Shown one piece after another: positions 52,650-62,241 of a stretch of 64,000 nucleotides of DNA. The translations under genes and the position numbers were made by a program. This DNA is from CAKZLS01 sp963771545 (GTDB lineage: Bacteria; Pseudomonadota; Alphaproteobacteria; Rhodospirillales; Defluviicoccaceae), in assembly GCA_963771545.1 (NCBI GenBank), contig CAVYTX010000003.1, positions 124,001 through 188,000 on the forward strand, read 5' to 3'. Below the pieces are notes generated by a model. That model was not told where the DNA came from. It did not search any database and worked only from the letters and a program-made list of their open reading frames with translations. How positions within the stretch are numbered: the stretch's first letter is position 1; every line of letters starts with the position of its first letter.

Positions 52650-53548
52650 AACAGCGTGTCGCGGTGTTGATGGGCGGGTGGTCGGCGGAGCGCGAGGTGT
52701 CGCTGGTCAGCGGCGCCGCGTGCGCCAAGGCGCTGCGCGCCGCGGGCTACCAGGTGAATGAAATCGACGTGAAACGCGATCCGAAAGATTTTCTCGATCA
52801 GCTTTCGCCGCTTCCCGACGTGGTCTTCAACGCCCTCCACGGCCGCTATGGCGAAGACGGCTGTATCCAGGGGCTGCTCGATATTTTGGGTCTTCCCTAC
52901 ACCCACTCGGGGCTTCTGGCGTCGGCGCTGGCCATGCACAAGCCCATGTCCAAACGACTGTTCGCCGATGCCGGCATACCGGTGGCCGAGCACCTCATCA
53001 TCGATCGCGACCGGGCGATGGAAGGGGACGCGATGCCGCGGCCCTACGTCATCAAGCCCTTGGACGAGGGGTCCAGCGTCGGCGTCCATATCGTTCGCGA
53101 GGGCGACACCGCGACACCGTTCGGCGGCGGCGAGTGGCCGTTCGGCCGCGAGGTCATGGTCGAGCGCTTCATCGCGGGACGCGAGCTGACGGTGGCGGTG
53201 ATGGGGGACCGTCCCCTTGCGGTAACCGAGATCACCACCCAACGCGGTTTCTACGACTACGACGCCAAGTACGCGGATGGGGGATCCATCCATGTGATCC
53301 CGGCCGAGGTGGACGCGGCGGTGAGCGCGGCGGCCATGGATTTCGCGCTGCGCGCGCACCAGACGCTCGGGTGCCGCGGCGTGTCCCGCGCCGACTTCCG
53401 CTATGACGGCGCGTCACTCTACATGCTCGAAGTCAACACCCAGCCCGGCATGACGCCGACGTCCCTGGTTCCGGAGCAGGCGGCGCACGCGGGGATTTCT
53501 TTCGAAGATCTGGTCTCCTGGATGGTGGAAAACGCGGAATGCGACTGA
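52646..53548 (+). CDS. ddl: D-alanine--D-alanine ligase
   Basis: 300-aa ATP-grasp ligase supplying D-Ala-D-Ala for MurF. VAVLMGGWSAEREVSLVSG, FNALHGRYGEDGCIQGLLD, PYTHSGLLASALAMHK, VIKPLDEGSSVGVHIV, and the C-terminal LEVNTQPGMTPTSLVPEQA with RADFRYDG. AGGAGG lies before the ATG, which overlaps the murB stop. Confidence 0.97.
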   Translation: MKQRVAVLMGGWSAEREVSLVSGAACAKALRAAGYQVNEIDVKRDPKDFLDQLSPLPDVVFNALHGRYGEDGCIQGLLDILGLPYTHSGLLASALAMHKPMSKRLFADAGIPVAEHLIIDRDRAMEGDAMPRPYVIKPLDEGSSVGVHIVREGDTATPFGGGEWPFGREVMVERFIAGRELTVAVMGDRPLAVTEITTQRGFYDYDAKYADGGSIHVIPAEVDAAVSAAAMDFALRAHQTLGCRGVSRADFRYDGASLYMLEVNTQPGMTPTSLVPEQAAHAGISFEDLVSWMVENAECD

Positions 53549-54396
53549 TGAAAAGAAAAAAAGCGGCGGCATCCGCGAAGCGAGGCCAGCCTCGCCGGAG
53601 AGTGGTTCCCCGGTGGCGCAGCCGGCACGCGGTGGCGGCGGCGGCGATCCTCGCGGCGGTCGCCGTCGTGGGCGGGGGCTATTGGGCCTGGCAGGGACGT
53701 TTGCCCCACCGGGTGGCGGAGACCGCGCGGGCGTCGCTCGTGGGGTTGACGGTCGATCTCGGCCTGACCGTCAAGGAAGTTTTTGTCGTCGGACGCCTCC
53801 AGACCCCCCGCGACGAACTGCTCGAGGCCCTCGATGTGGAGCGGGGCATGCCCATTCTCGATATCGACATTCATGCGGCGCGCGAGCGGGTTCTGGCCCT
53901 GCCTTGGATCGGACAAGCCTCCATCGAACGGCTATTGCCGGACACACTGGTGCTGCATGTGATCGAGCGGCGTCCGCTGGCGCTGTGGCAATACATGGGC
54001 AAGTTGGCTGTGATCGACGAGAGCGGAAGGGTCATCGTCCGCCAAAATGTGGAGCCGTTCGGGCATCTGCTTGTCGTCGTCGGCGAGGATGCGCCGACGC
54101 ATGCGGCGGATCTCGTGCGGATGCTCGAAAGCCAGCCGGATCTGAAAGACATGGTGGAAGTGGCGGTTCGGGTGGGCGGCCGGCGGTGGAATTTACGCAT
54201 GGCCGGCAACATCAGCGTCCGTCTTCCCGAAGAGGACCCGGTGGGGGCTTGGAGACGATTGGCCGAATACCAGCACCGCCACGGCTTGCTGAGCGACAAT
54301 ATCACGATGCTCGACCTCCGCCTGCCGGATCGATTGACCGTTCGCAAGGCGCCGAGGCCGGAAAACAAAGGCGCCGAAGGCGGACGCGAAACGTAG
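53539..54396 (+). CDS. ftsQ: Cell division protein FtsQ
   Basis: 285-aa bitopic division protein. Basic cytoplasmic tail (KRKKAAASAKRGQPRRR), one transmembrane helix (about 33-50), POTRA domain (LTVKEVFVVGRLQTPRDELLEAL) and the FtsQ beta domain (WIGQASIERLLPDTLVLHVI, ERRPLALWQ). Start is ATG 53539 or ATG 53548, the latter overlapping the ddl stop as TGATG. Confidence 0.92.
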   Translation: MRLMKRKKAAASAKRGQPRRRVVPRWRSRHAVAAAAILAAVAVVGGGYWAWQGRLPHRVAETARASLVGLTVDLGLTVKEVFVVGRLQTPRDELLEALDVERGMPILDIDIHAARERVLALPWIGQASIERLLPDTLVLHVIERRPLALWQYMGKLAVIDESGRVIVRQNVEPFGHLLVVVGEDAPTHAADLVRMLESQPDLKDMVEVAVRVGGRRWNLRMAGNISVRLPEEDPVGAWRRLAEYQHRHGLLSDNITMLDLRLPDRLTVRKAPRPENKGAEGGRET

Positions 54397-54423
54397 GAAA
54401 CGGGCGGCAAGGAAAGTCAGCGC

Positions 54424-55707
54424 ATGGCAGCTCCAGTGAAGAAAAGCAAGAATACCCCTCCGGCGTGGTCGCGTGGCGGCCTGGTGGCGGCGCTCGATAT
54501 CGGCACGACGAAAGTCTGCTGTTTTATCGCGCGCCGAACCGCCGGCCAGGCGCTGCGGGTCGTTGGCATCGGCCATCAAGCTTCCCGCGGCTTGCGCGGC
54601 GGCACGCTGGTGGATCTGGATGCCGCGGAAGCCACCATTCGCGCCACGGTGGAGGCCGCCGAACGCATGGCGGGGGAGAATATCCGCGAGGTCGTCGTCA
54701 ATATTTCCGCCGGGTCTCCGACATCGCGGTTGATCGCTTACGAAGTGGCCGTTTCCGGCCATCAGATCGGCGACGCCGATGTTCGACGGATTCTCGATCC
54801 ATCCGCGATTCACGCCGAAGTGCCGGAGGATCATGAGGTTATCCATACCATACCCGTCGGCTACACCGTGGATGGTTGCCGGGGCGTGCGGGATCCGCGC
54901 GGCATGTTCGGCCAGCGATTGGGCGTCAATCTGCACACCATTACCGCCGCTAGCGGCGCGCTTCGAAATCTCAACAACTGTGTCGCGCGCTGTCATCTCG
55001 ATCCGGCCGCCAAGGTGGTTTCATCGTACGCCTCGGCGCTGGGGTGTCTGGTCGACGACGAAACGGCGCTCGGGGTCACGCTCATCGACATGGGCGGCGG
55101 AACCACGTCGATCGCCGTTTATTTCGACGGTGAACTGGTGCACACCCATACCATCCCCATCGGCGGCGCTCACGTGACCAACGACATCGCTCGTGGCCTT
55201 TCGACGCCGGTGGCGCAGGCCGAGCGAATGAAGACGCTGTTCGGCAGCTGTCTTCCCTCTCCTTCCGACGATCGGCAATTCATCGAAGTGCCGCCGATCG
55301 CGGATGACGGGGCCGGCGATTTTGGACAGGTTCCCCGGTCCATGCTCGTCAGCATCGTCCGGCCGAGGCTGGAGGAAACCTTCGAGATGGTGCGCACCCA
55401 TCTCGAAGACGCGGGCTTCAGCAAGGTCGCCGGCCGTCGCCTGGTCTTGACCGGGGGCGCCAGTCAACTGGCGGGAGCCCCCGAGCTGGCCGGGATGATA
55501 CTCGACAAGCAGGTGCGTCTTGGGCGTCCGCGACACCTTGAGGGCTTACCGGACGCCGCTACGGCACCCGCGTTCGCGACGTGCGCGGGACTTCTTCAGT
55601 ACACCCTCAACCAACCCATCGACAGTGTCCATCAGACAAGCGCGGCCGTCGAAGAGCCGACCACCAAGCTCGGTCGGATCGGACAATGGCTGCGGGAGAA
55701 CTTCTAA
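54424..55707 (+). CDS. ftsA: Cell division protein FtsA
   Basis: 427-aa actin-like ATPase tethering FtsZ to the membrane. LVAALDIGTTKVCCFIAR, 1C domain around residues 95-175, LIDMGGGTTSIAVYFDG, IGGAHVTNDIARGLSTP, VLTGGASQLAG and a C-terminal amphipathic helix LGRIGQWLRENF for membrane binding. AAGGAAAG lies before the ATG. Confidence 0.96.
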   Translation: MAAPVKKSKNTPPAWSRGGLVAALDIGTTKVCCFIARRTAGQALRVVGIGHQASRGLRGGTLVDLDAAEATIRATVEAAERMAGENIREVVVNISAGSPTSRLIAYEVAVSGHQIGDADVRRILDPSAIHAEVPEDHEVIHTIPVGYTVDGCRGVRDPRGMFGQRLGVNLHTITAASGALRNLNNCVARCHLDPAAKVVSSYASALGCLVDDETALGVTLIDMGGGTTSIAVYFDGELVHTHTIPIGGAHVTNDIARGLSTPVAQAERMKTLFGSCLPSPSDDRQFIEVPPIADDGAGDFGQVPRSMLVSIVRPRLEETFEMVRTHLEDAGFSKVAGRRLVLTGGASQLAGAPELAGMILDKQVRLGRPRHLEGLPDAATAPAFATCAGLLQYTLNQPIDSVHQTSAAVEEPTTKLGRIGQWLRENF

Positions 55708-55743
55708 CTCAACCTTTTCAAAAATGAACGGACGGAGGCCGAA

Positions 55744-57336
55744 ATGACTTTGAACTTGACGATTCCCACGACCGATCTGACGCCGGAACTCAGGCCTAGG
55801 ATCACCGTATTCGGGGTTGGCGGCGCCGGTGGTAACGCCGTCAACAACATGATCAACTCTCAATTGGATGGCGTCGAATTCGTCGTCGCCAATACGGATT
55901 CGCAGGCGCTTGCCCAGTCGCGCTCGGAGCGCCGCATTCAGCTCGGCGTGACCGTGACGCAGGGATTGGGCGCCGGTTCCCGGCCCGACATCGGCCGGAT
56001 CGCCGCCGAGGAGGCCCTCGAGGAAATCATCGAGGAGCTTCGGGGCTCCAACATGGCCTTCATCGCGGCCGGCATGGGCGGCGGCACCGGGACCGGCGCC
56101 GGACCCGTTATCGCGCGGGCGGCGCGCGAACAGGGGATTCTCACCGTCGGCGTCGTGACCAAGCCGTTCCACTTCGAAGGCTCGCACCGCATGAAGACCG
56201 CCGAGCAGGGGATCGAGGAACTGGAGCAGTTTGTCGATACCCTCATCATCATTCCCAACCAGAACCTGTTCCGGGTGGCGAACGAAAAGACGACCTTCTC
56301 CGACGCCTTCAAGATGGCGGACGATGTTCTGCATTCGGGCGTGCGGGGGGTCACCGATCTGATGGTGATGCCGGGACTGATCAACCTCGATTTCGCCGAC
56401 ATCCGGGCCGTCATGAGCGAAATGGGCAAGGCGATGATGGGAACCGGCGAGGCCGAGGGCGAACGCCGGGCCCTGGACGCCGCTGAAGCGGCGATCTCCA
56501 ACCCGCTCCTGGACGATGTTTCCATGAAGGGCGCCCGCGGCATGCTCATCAACATCACCGGCGGCATGGATATGACCTTGTTCGAGGTCGACGAAGCCGC
56601 CAACCGCATTCGCGCCGAGGTCGATCCGGAAGCCTACATCATTTTCGGATCCACATTCGACGAGTCGATGAACGGGCGTATGCGGGTCTCGGTGGTGACC
56701 ACCGGAATGGATGCCGCCGTTATCCATCAGCCCGTGCCGGCGAAACCCCATGCCGTGAACGCCATCGGTGATTTTCGGACTCAGCGGCCGGCCGCGCCAT
56801 CGAGCTTGGATCATGCCGCCAGTGCGTCGGCCGAGGCCGCCGAAAAAGCACCGGCGTCGTTGAACGAGATCGTCAAGACCGGCTCGGACGAGACTTCGGA
56901 GCCCGACCGGGAAGTGGCGGAAGCGGACCAGATCGCCGCGATGACCGCCGCCGGGGGAGGCAGTGCGCTATCGGCGCGCGCGCCGAGCGATGCGTTCATT
57001 CCGCCGGCGCCCGTGTCGCGCTCGCGCATGGATATGCAGAAGGCCCCCGAAACCACCCCGGCGAGGCCAAGCGGCCACGGCGTCGGGGACATCGACAGCG
57101 AGCCCCCGCGCGGCAGGCCAAAGGTGGCCAGTCTATTTGCGTCCGTGATGGGGCACGGCCGTGGGAGCCGGACACCAAAGCCACAGGTTCAATCCGAGTT
57201 CCCCAGGGAACGCGCTGTCGGAGTTGGCGAAGGTGGCCGCCTTGGCGCGCCGAGCCCCGAGGAACGCTTGCCGTCTTCGAGGCAGGAAGACGATCTGCTG
57301 GATATCCCCGCGTTCCTGCGGCGTCAGGCCAACTAG
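55744..57336 (+). CDS. ftsZ: Cell division protein FtsZ
   Basis: 530-aa tubulin-like GTPase forming the Z ring. ITVFGVGGAGGNAVNNMI, the tubulin signature GMGGGTGTGAGPV, T7 loop NLDFADIRAVM. After the globular part (to about 320) there is a long Pro-, Ser- and Ala-rich linker, as in many alphaproteobacteria, ending in the conserved tail peptide LLDIPAFLRRQAN that binds FtsA. GGAGG precedes the ATG. lpxC does not follow. Confidence 0.97.
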   Translation: MTLNLTIPTTDLTPELRPRITVFGVGGAGGNAVNNMINSQLDGVEFVVANTDSQALAQSRSERRIQLGVTVTQGLGAGSRPDIGRIAAEEALEEIIEELRGSNMAFIAAGMGGGTGTGAGPVIARAAREQGILTVGVVTKPFHFEGSHRMKTAEQGIEELEQFVDTLIIIPNQNLFRVANEKTTFSDAFKMADDVLHSGVRGVTDLMVMPGLINLDFADIRAVMSEMGKAMMGTGEAEGERRALDAAEAAISNPLLDDVSMKGARGMLINITGGMDMTLFEVDEAANRIRAEVDPEAYIIFGSTFDESMNGRMRVSVVTTGMDAAVIHQPVPAKPHAVNAIGDFRTQRPAAPSSLDHAASASAEAAEKAPASLNEIVKTGSDETSEPDREVAEADQIAAMTAAGGGSALSARAPSDAFIPPAPVSRSRMDMQKAPETTPARPSGHGVGDIDSEPPRGRPKVASLFASVMGHGRGSRTPKPQVQSEFPRERAVGVGEGGRLGAPSPEERLPSSRQEDDLLDIPAFLRRQAN

Positions 57337-57567
57337 GTCCGGCGAGAATAGGACGGGAGTTGGGAGATGGGAGGGACCTTGGTTGAGTGAACGTTGAACC
57401 GGGTTGGTTTCCGGCGAAAGGTGCGGCAAGGGCGATCGGTCCAAACCGAATCGCCGCCGCAGCCATGTCCGTCCGCATGGGCATAATACCTGGACTCTGG
57501 TCGAGCGTGTTTCCTCGCGGCCCAGCCGTGGTATAGTCCGCGCCATCGAACGCGGATTGGAGAGGCA

Positions 57568-58620
57568 TTGACGGATTCCATGGCAAAGCGCGGCGAATTC
57601 AGGGGCTGGTTCCGAAGAGCCGGACCGGCGGTGGCGATTGCTCTATTTTTCCTGGCGGGCGCGTGCGCCTCCGACGATGACGAGGCCGTCTACGAGGAGC
57701 GCCCCGTGGACGAATTATACAACAAGGCGATAGATGCCATGGAGGTCGGCAACTTCAAGGCGGCAAGCGGGATGTTCGATGAAGTGGAGCGTCAGCATCC
57801 CTATTCGCCTTGGGCCACCAAGGCCCAATTGATGGCCGCCTACGCTTTCTATAAAGGCGAGCAGTATGACGAGGCGGTGGCGGCGCTGGATCGCTTTGTC
57901 CAGCTCCATCCCGCCAATCCGGATGTGCCCTACGCTCATTATATGAAGGGGCTGTGCTACTACGAGCAGATTTCCGACGTGAACCGCGATCAGGAGATGA
58001 CCGAGCTGGCGCGCCAATCGTTCGAGGAGCTGGTCTCCCGCTATCCGGACAGCGAATACTCCCGCGATGGCAAGATCAAGCTGGATCTCATTTATGATCA
58101 CTTGGCCGGCAAGGAGATGACGATTGGGCGCTACTATCTGCGACAGGGGCACTACCTGGCCTCGATCAATCAATTCAAGCGGGTGATCGACATCTATCAA
58201 ACCACGACCCATGTGCCCGAGGCCTTGCACAGATTGGTGGAGGCCTACGCGGCGCTTGGTCTCAATGGAGAAGCGAAAAAGATGGCGGCGGTCCTGGGTT
58301 ACAACTTTCCGGGAAGCGAGTGGTATATCAACTCGTATGACCTGATCGCCGAAGAATTCGACCGCGTCCTCGAAGTAGCTGGTGGATGGGAGACATTGGA
58401 GGGAAGGTCCGCGGATGCTTTCGAATCTCTCGATCCGCGACGTTGTTCTTATCGATCGTCTGGACCTGGAGTTCCGGCCGGGTCTGTGCGCGCTGACCGG
58501 CGAGACCGGGGCCGGCAAGTCGATCTTGCTGGACGCGCTGGGTCTGTCGCTGGGCGCCCGCGCCGACGCTGGACTGGTTCGCCAGGGCGCCGCGCAGGCG
58601 GTGGTGACCGCCAGCTTTGA
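57568..58620 (+). CDS. bamD: Outer membrane assembly lipoprotein BamD, with C-terminal read-through into recN
   Basis: 350-aa frame whose first about 270 residues are BamD: lipoprotein signal peptide with lipobox LAGAC (C33), then TPR-like repeats (PVDELYNKAIDAMEVGNFKA, FDEVERQHPYSPWATKAQL, HPANPDVPYAHYMKGLCYYE). BamD is an essential lipoprotein of the beta-barrel assembly machine. The frame continues about 205 bases into recN with an Arg- and Gly-rich tail that looks like out-of-frame sequence, so the genuine stop seems lost by a frameshift near 58360 or a sequencing error. GGAGAGG lies upstream of the start. Confidence 0.88.
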   Translation: MTDSMAKRGEFRGWFRRAGPAVAIALFFLAGACASDDDEAVYEERPVDELYNKAIDAMEVGNFKAASGMFDEVERQHPYSPWATKAQLMAAYAFYKGEQYDEAVAALDRFVQLHPANPDVPYAHYMKGLCYYEQISDVNRDQEMTELARQSFEELVSRYPDSEYSRDGKIKLDLIYDHLAGKEMTIGRYYLRQGHYLASINQFKRVIDIYQTTTHVPEALHRLVEAYAALGLNGEAKKMAAVLGYNFPGSEWYINSYDLIAEEFDRVLEVAGGWETLEGRSADAFESLDPRRCSYRSSGPGVPAGSVRADRRDRGRQVDLAGRAGSVAGRPRRRWTGSPGRRAGGGDRQL

Positions 58621-60097
58621 CGTGGACCCCGGCCATCCGGCCGTCTCGATGTTGTCCGGGCACGGGATCGACAGCCAGGACGATGGCCTGGTTTTGCGGC
58701 GCATGCTCGGCCGCGACGGCCGGTCCCGCGCTTACATCAATGATCAGCCGGTTAGCGTCACTCTGCTTCGCCAAATCGGGGAAGCGCTGGTGGAGATCCA
58801 TGGCCAGTTCGAGAGCCAGCGTCTGCTCGACCCGGCGACACATCGGAAGTTGCTCGATGCTTATGGCGGCCTCGAGCCGATGACGGAGGCCACCAAGGCG
58901 GCCCATGGAGACTGGCGCCGGGCGGCGGATGCCCGGTCCCGGGCGGCGGCCCAACTGGAAGCGGCCCGGCGGGACGAGGACTTCCTTCGCCATGCCGTGG
59001 ACGAATTGGATACGCTCGAGCCGCGCGCCGGCGAGGAGCAAGAACTGGCCCAGCGCCGGAACCTTCTCATGAACGGCGAGAAGCTGATGGAGGCGCTGAA
59101 CGAGGCCGCGGCCGAGCTTGCCGGCGGCGACGGGAGGCGCGGAGTCGAGGACTCCCTGCGGATCGCCGGCCGGCAACTGGAGCGCGTGGCGGATAAGGCG
59201 GATGGCCGGCTCGACGGCGTTATCGCGGCCCTCGACCGGGCGCTGTCGGAGGTCGCGGAGGGCCAAGCGCTGCTGGAAAAGGCGGTATCGGATCTCGATC
59301 TGGATCCCCGCCGCCTGGACGAGGTGGAAGAACGGCTGTTCGCCCTTCGCGCATTGGCCCGCAAACACCAGTGTACGGTCGACGCGCTGGCGCGGCTTCG
59401 TGACGAATTGGCCGCCAAGCTGGCGGCGATGGACGATGGCGCCGGCGCCATCGTCCGCCTTGCGCGGGAGGAGGGACAGGCTCGGGACCGGTATCGCGGG
59501 GTCGTGACCCGGTTGAGCGAGGCCCGAGCGGCGGCGGCGGCGCGGCTCGATACGGCGGTCGCGCGGGAACTCGATCCGTTGCGTCTGGGCAAGGCGCGGT
59601 TCCGGACCCGCGTCGAAGCTTTGGACGATAAGGATTGGGGCGAACACGGCGGCGACCGGATCCGCTTCGAGGTGGCCACCAATCCGGGTATGCCGCCGGG
59701 CCCGTTGAACAAGATCGCTTCGGGGGGCGAGCTTTCGCGGTTCATGCTGGCCCTGAAGGTGGTGTTGGCCGGGGCCGATCCCGTACCGACGCTGATCTTC
59801 GACGAGGTGGACTCGGGCGTGGGCGGCGCCGTGTCCGCCGCGGTAGGGGAACGCCTGGCCCACTTGGCGGCGGGCGTACAGGTGCTCGTGCTGACCCACT
59901 CCCCCCAGGTGGCCGCTCGCGGCGGTTGTCACTGGCGGGTTTCCAAAACCTCCGGCGAGGCGGGAAACCGGACCTCGGTCGAAGTTCTGAACGAAGCCGA
60001 ACGCCGCGAAGAGATCGCGCGCATGCTGGCGGGCGCGCGGGTAACGGACGAAGCCCGGGCGGCGGCGGAGAGCCTTTTGCTGGGTGCGACCGCATGA
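58415..60097 (+). CDS. recN: DNA repair protein RecN
   Basis: 560-aa SMC-like ATPase for double-strand break repair. Walker A GETGAGKSILLD (29-40), DGRSRAYINDQPVSVTLLRQ, EIHGQFESQRLLDP, a central coiled coil (about 155-350), the ABC signature SGGELSRFMLALKVVLA, Walker B LIFDEVDSGVGG and VLTHSPQVAARG. GGAGGGAAGG lies seven bases before the ATG. Overlaps bamD upstream and ligA downstream (ATGA). Confidence 0.96.
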   Translation: MLSNLSIRDVVLIDRLDLEFRPGLCALTGETGAGKSILLDALGLSLGARADAGLVRQGAAQAVVTASFDVDPGHPAVSMLSGHGIDSQDDGLVLRRMLGRDGRSRAYINDQPVSVTLLRQIGEALVEIHGQFESQRLLDPATHRKLLDAYGGLEPMTEATKAAHGDWRRAADARSRAAAQLEAARRDEDFLRHAVDELDTLEPRAGEEQELAQRRNLLMNGEKLMEALNEAAAELAGGDGRRGVEDSLRIAGRQLERVADKADGRLDGVIAALDRALSEVAEGQALLEKAVSDLDLDPRRLDEVEERLFALRALARKHQCTVDALARLRDELAAKLAAMDDGAGAIVRLAREEGQARDRYRGVVTRLSEARAAAAARLDTAVARELDPLRLGKARFRTRVEALDDKDWGEHGGDRIRFEVATNPGMPPGPLNKIASGGELSRFMLALKVVLAGADPVPTLIFDEVDSGVGGAVSAAVGERLAHLAAGVQVLVLTHSPQVAARGGCHWRVSKTSGEAGNRTSVEVLNEAERREEIARMLAGARVTDEARAAAESLLLGATA

Positions 60098-62202
60098 GCG
60101 CAAGCGAATTCGGGGACGTGCCCGCCGAGACCCTGAACCGCGAGCAGGCGGCGGTCGAGTTGAGCAGGCTCGCCGCCGAGATCGCGGTCCACGACCGGGC
60201 CTATTACCAGGACAGCGCGCCGACCATCAGCGACGCCGACTACGATGCGCTGCGCCGGCGCAACGCGGACATCGAGGCCCGCTTTCCCGGCCTCGTCCGC
60301 GACGACAGCCCCTCGAGGCGGGTGGGCGCGCCGCCAGCCGCCGGGTTTGCCAAGGTGGTTCACGCCCGGCCGATGCTGTCGCTGGCCAATGCCTTTACCG
60401 AAACCGATCTCCGGGACTTCGTCGATGGAGTCCGGCGTTTTCTCAAGGAGCTGCGCGACGATCCGGCGATCCCTCTGGAGATGATGGCCGAACCCAAGAT
60501 CGACGGCCTGTCGGTGTCGCTGCGTTACGAACGCGGCCGCTTTGTTCAAGGGGCCACGCGCGGCGACGGAACCACCGGAGAGGACGTCACCGCCAATCTC
60601 CGAACCCTTGAGGACGTCCCCGAGCGGATTGACGCCGGTCCCGAAGTCCCGCCGGAGGTTTTCGAGGTGCGGGGCGAGGTCTACATGACCAAGCAGGATT
60701 TCGCCGCCCTCAACCAGCGCCAGCAATCCCGAGGCGCCAAGGTCTTCGCCAATCCCCGCAACGCGGCGGCCGGCTCGCTCCGGCAACTGGACCCGGCGAT
60801 CACCGCCCGGCGGCCGCTCAGGTTTTTCGCCTACGCCTGGGGAGAATTGAGCGAACCGTTGGCGGACACCCACCAGGGTTTCCTGGAGACGCTCGAACGC
60901 CGCGGATTCCATGTCAATCCGCTGGCTCGCCCGTGCCGAACCATCGAAGACATGCTCGCCTTTTACGCCGAGCTTAATGATGCTCGCGCGGACCTCCCCT
61001 ATGACATCGACGGGATCGTCTTCAAGGTCAACCGCATCGATTGGCAGGAGCGGCTCGGCTTCGTCAGCCGGGCGCCGCGGTGGGCGATCGCCCAGAAGTT
61101 CGAGGCGGAGAAGGCGCAAACACTGCTTCGCGCCATCCGCATTCAGGTGGGCAGGACGGGGACCCTGACCCCGGTCGCCGAACTCCAGCCGGTCACCGTT
61201 GGCGGCGTGGTCGTGTCGCGGGCGACCCTCCATAACGAGGACGAGATCCGGCGCAAGGATGTTCGCGAGGGGGATACCGTCATCGTGCAGCGGGCCGGCG
61301 ACGTCATCCCGCAGGTGGTGTCGGTGGTCCCCGACAAGCGGCCCTCGAACTCCGTTCCGTACGACTTTCCCGACCACTGTCCAGAGTGCGGCAGCTTGGC
61401 CGTCCGCGAGCCCGGCGAGGCGGCGCGCCGCTGCACCGGCGGCCTGATCTGTCCGGCCCAGGCGGTGGAGCGGCTGAAGCATTTCGTATCGCGGGACGCG
61501 TTCGATATCGAAGGCCTCGGCGCCAAGCACATCCGGGCGTTTTGGCGAGACGGGCTGATCGAGGGGCCGGGCGATATCTTCAGGATCGAGGACAAGACCG
61601 AGACCATCCGCGACCGGGAAGGCTGGGGCGGCAAGTCGGTGGACAACTTGGTGGCGGCGATCGCCGCGAAACGGACCGTGCCGCTGGCGCGTTTCATTTA
61701 CGCCCTCGGCATCCGGCAGGTGGGCCAGGCGACCGCCCGAATGCTCGCCAGGCAGTATGGCTCCCTCGCTGCGTGGCGAGCGGCGATGACGGCGGCCGTC
61801 GATCCCGAATCGGACGATTACCGCGAGCTGGTCAATATCGACGGCATTGGACCGTTGGTCGCCGGGGACATCGCCGCGTTTTTTGCGGAACCCCATAACC
61901 AGCAGGTGCTCGATGACCTCGAGGGGCTCGTGACGGTCGAGGACTTCGCGACGGTCGAAGCGCTGCAGTCGGTGTTCTCCGGAAAAACCGTGGTGTTTAC
62001 CGGGACGCTGGAGACGTTGACGCGGAGCGAGGCCAAGGCACGCGCCGAGGCTTTGGGCGCGAAAGTGGCCGGCTCGGTATCCAGGAAAACCGACTATGTC
62101 ATTGTCGGATCGGACGCCGGATCGAAAGCACGCAAGGCCGCCGAACTGGGGGTCGAAACGTTGACCGAAGCCCAGTGGCTGGAGACGATCGGGGCGCAAT
62201 AA
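60094..62202 (+). CDS. ligA: NAD-dependent DNA ligase LigA
   Basis: 702-aa ligase sealing nicks in replication and repair. N-terminal Ia domain (YYQDSAPTISDADYDALRRR), nucleotidyltransferase with the adenylated K135 in AEPKIDGLSVSLRYE, OB fold, four-Cys zinc finger (HCPECGS, RCTGGLICPAQ), HhH domain (IDGIGPLVAGDIAAFF) and C-terminal BRCT (about 625-702, FSGKTVVFTGTLETLTRSEA). ATG within the recN stop. Confidence 0.97.
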   Translation: MSASEFGDVPAETLNREQAAVELSRLAAEIAVHDRAYYQDSAPTISDADYDALRRRNADIEARFPGLVRDDSPSRRVGAPPAAGFAKVVHARPMLSLANAFTETDLRDFVDGVRRFLKELRDDPAIPLEMMAEPKIDGLSVSLRYERGRFVQGATRGDGTTGEDVTANLRTLEDVPERIDAGPEVPPEVFEVRGEVYMTKQDFAALNQRQQSRGAKVFANPRNAAAGSLRQLDPAITARRPLRFFAYAWGELSEPLADTHQGFLETLERRGFHVNPLARPCRTIEDMLAFYAELNDARADLPYDIDGIVFKVNRIDWQERLGFVSRAPRWAIAQKFEAEKAQTLLRAIRIQVGRTGTLTPVAELQPVTVGGVVVSRATLHNEDEIRRKDVREGDTVIVQRAGDVIPQVVSVVPDKRPSNSVPYDFPDHCPECGSLAVREPGEAARRCTGGLICPAQAVERLKHFVSRDAFDIEGLGAKHIRAFWRDGLIEGPGDIFRIEDKTETIRDREGWGGKSVDNLVAAIAAKRTVPLARFIYALGIRQVGQATARMLARQYGSLAAWRAAMTAAVDPESDDYRELVNIDGIGPLVAGDIAAFFAEPHNQQVLDDLEGLVTVEDFATVEALQSVFSGKTVVFTGTLETLTRSEAKARAEALGAKVAGSVSRKTDYVIVGSDAGSKARKAAELGVETLTEAQWLETIGAQ

Positions 62203-62207
62203 AAACA

Positions 62208-62230
62208 CGCCACGCGAAGCACGGGTGGCG
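62208..62230 (-). terminator. Terminator of the atp Fo genes
   Basis: CGCCAC and GTGGCG arms with an 11-base loop; on the minus strand the stem is followed by TGTTTTTATT. It lies between the convergent ligA and atpF and may serve both. Confidence 0.55.
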
Positions 62231-62241
62231 AGACCGCTCGC

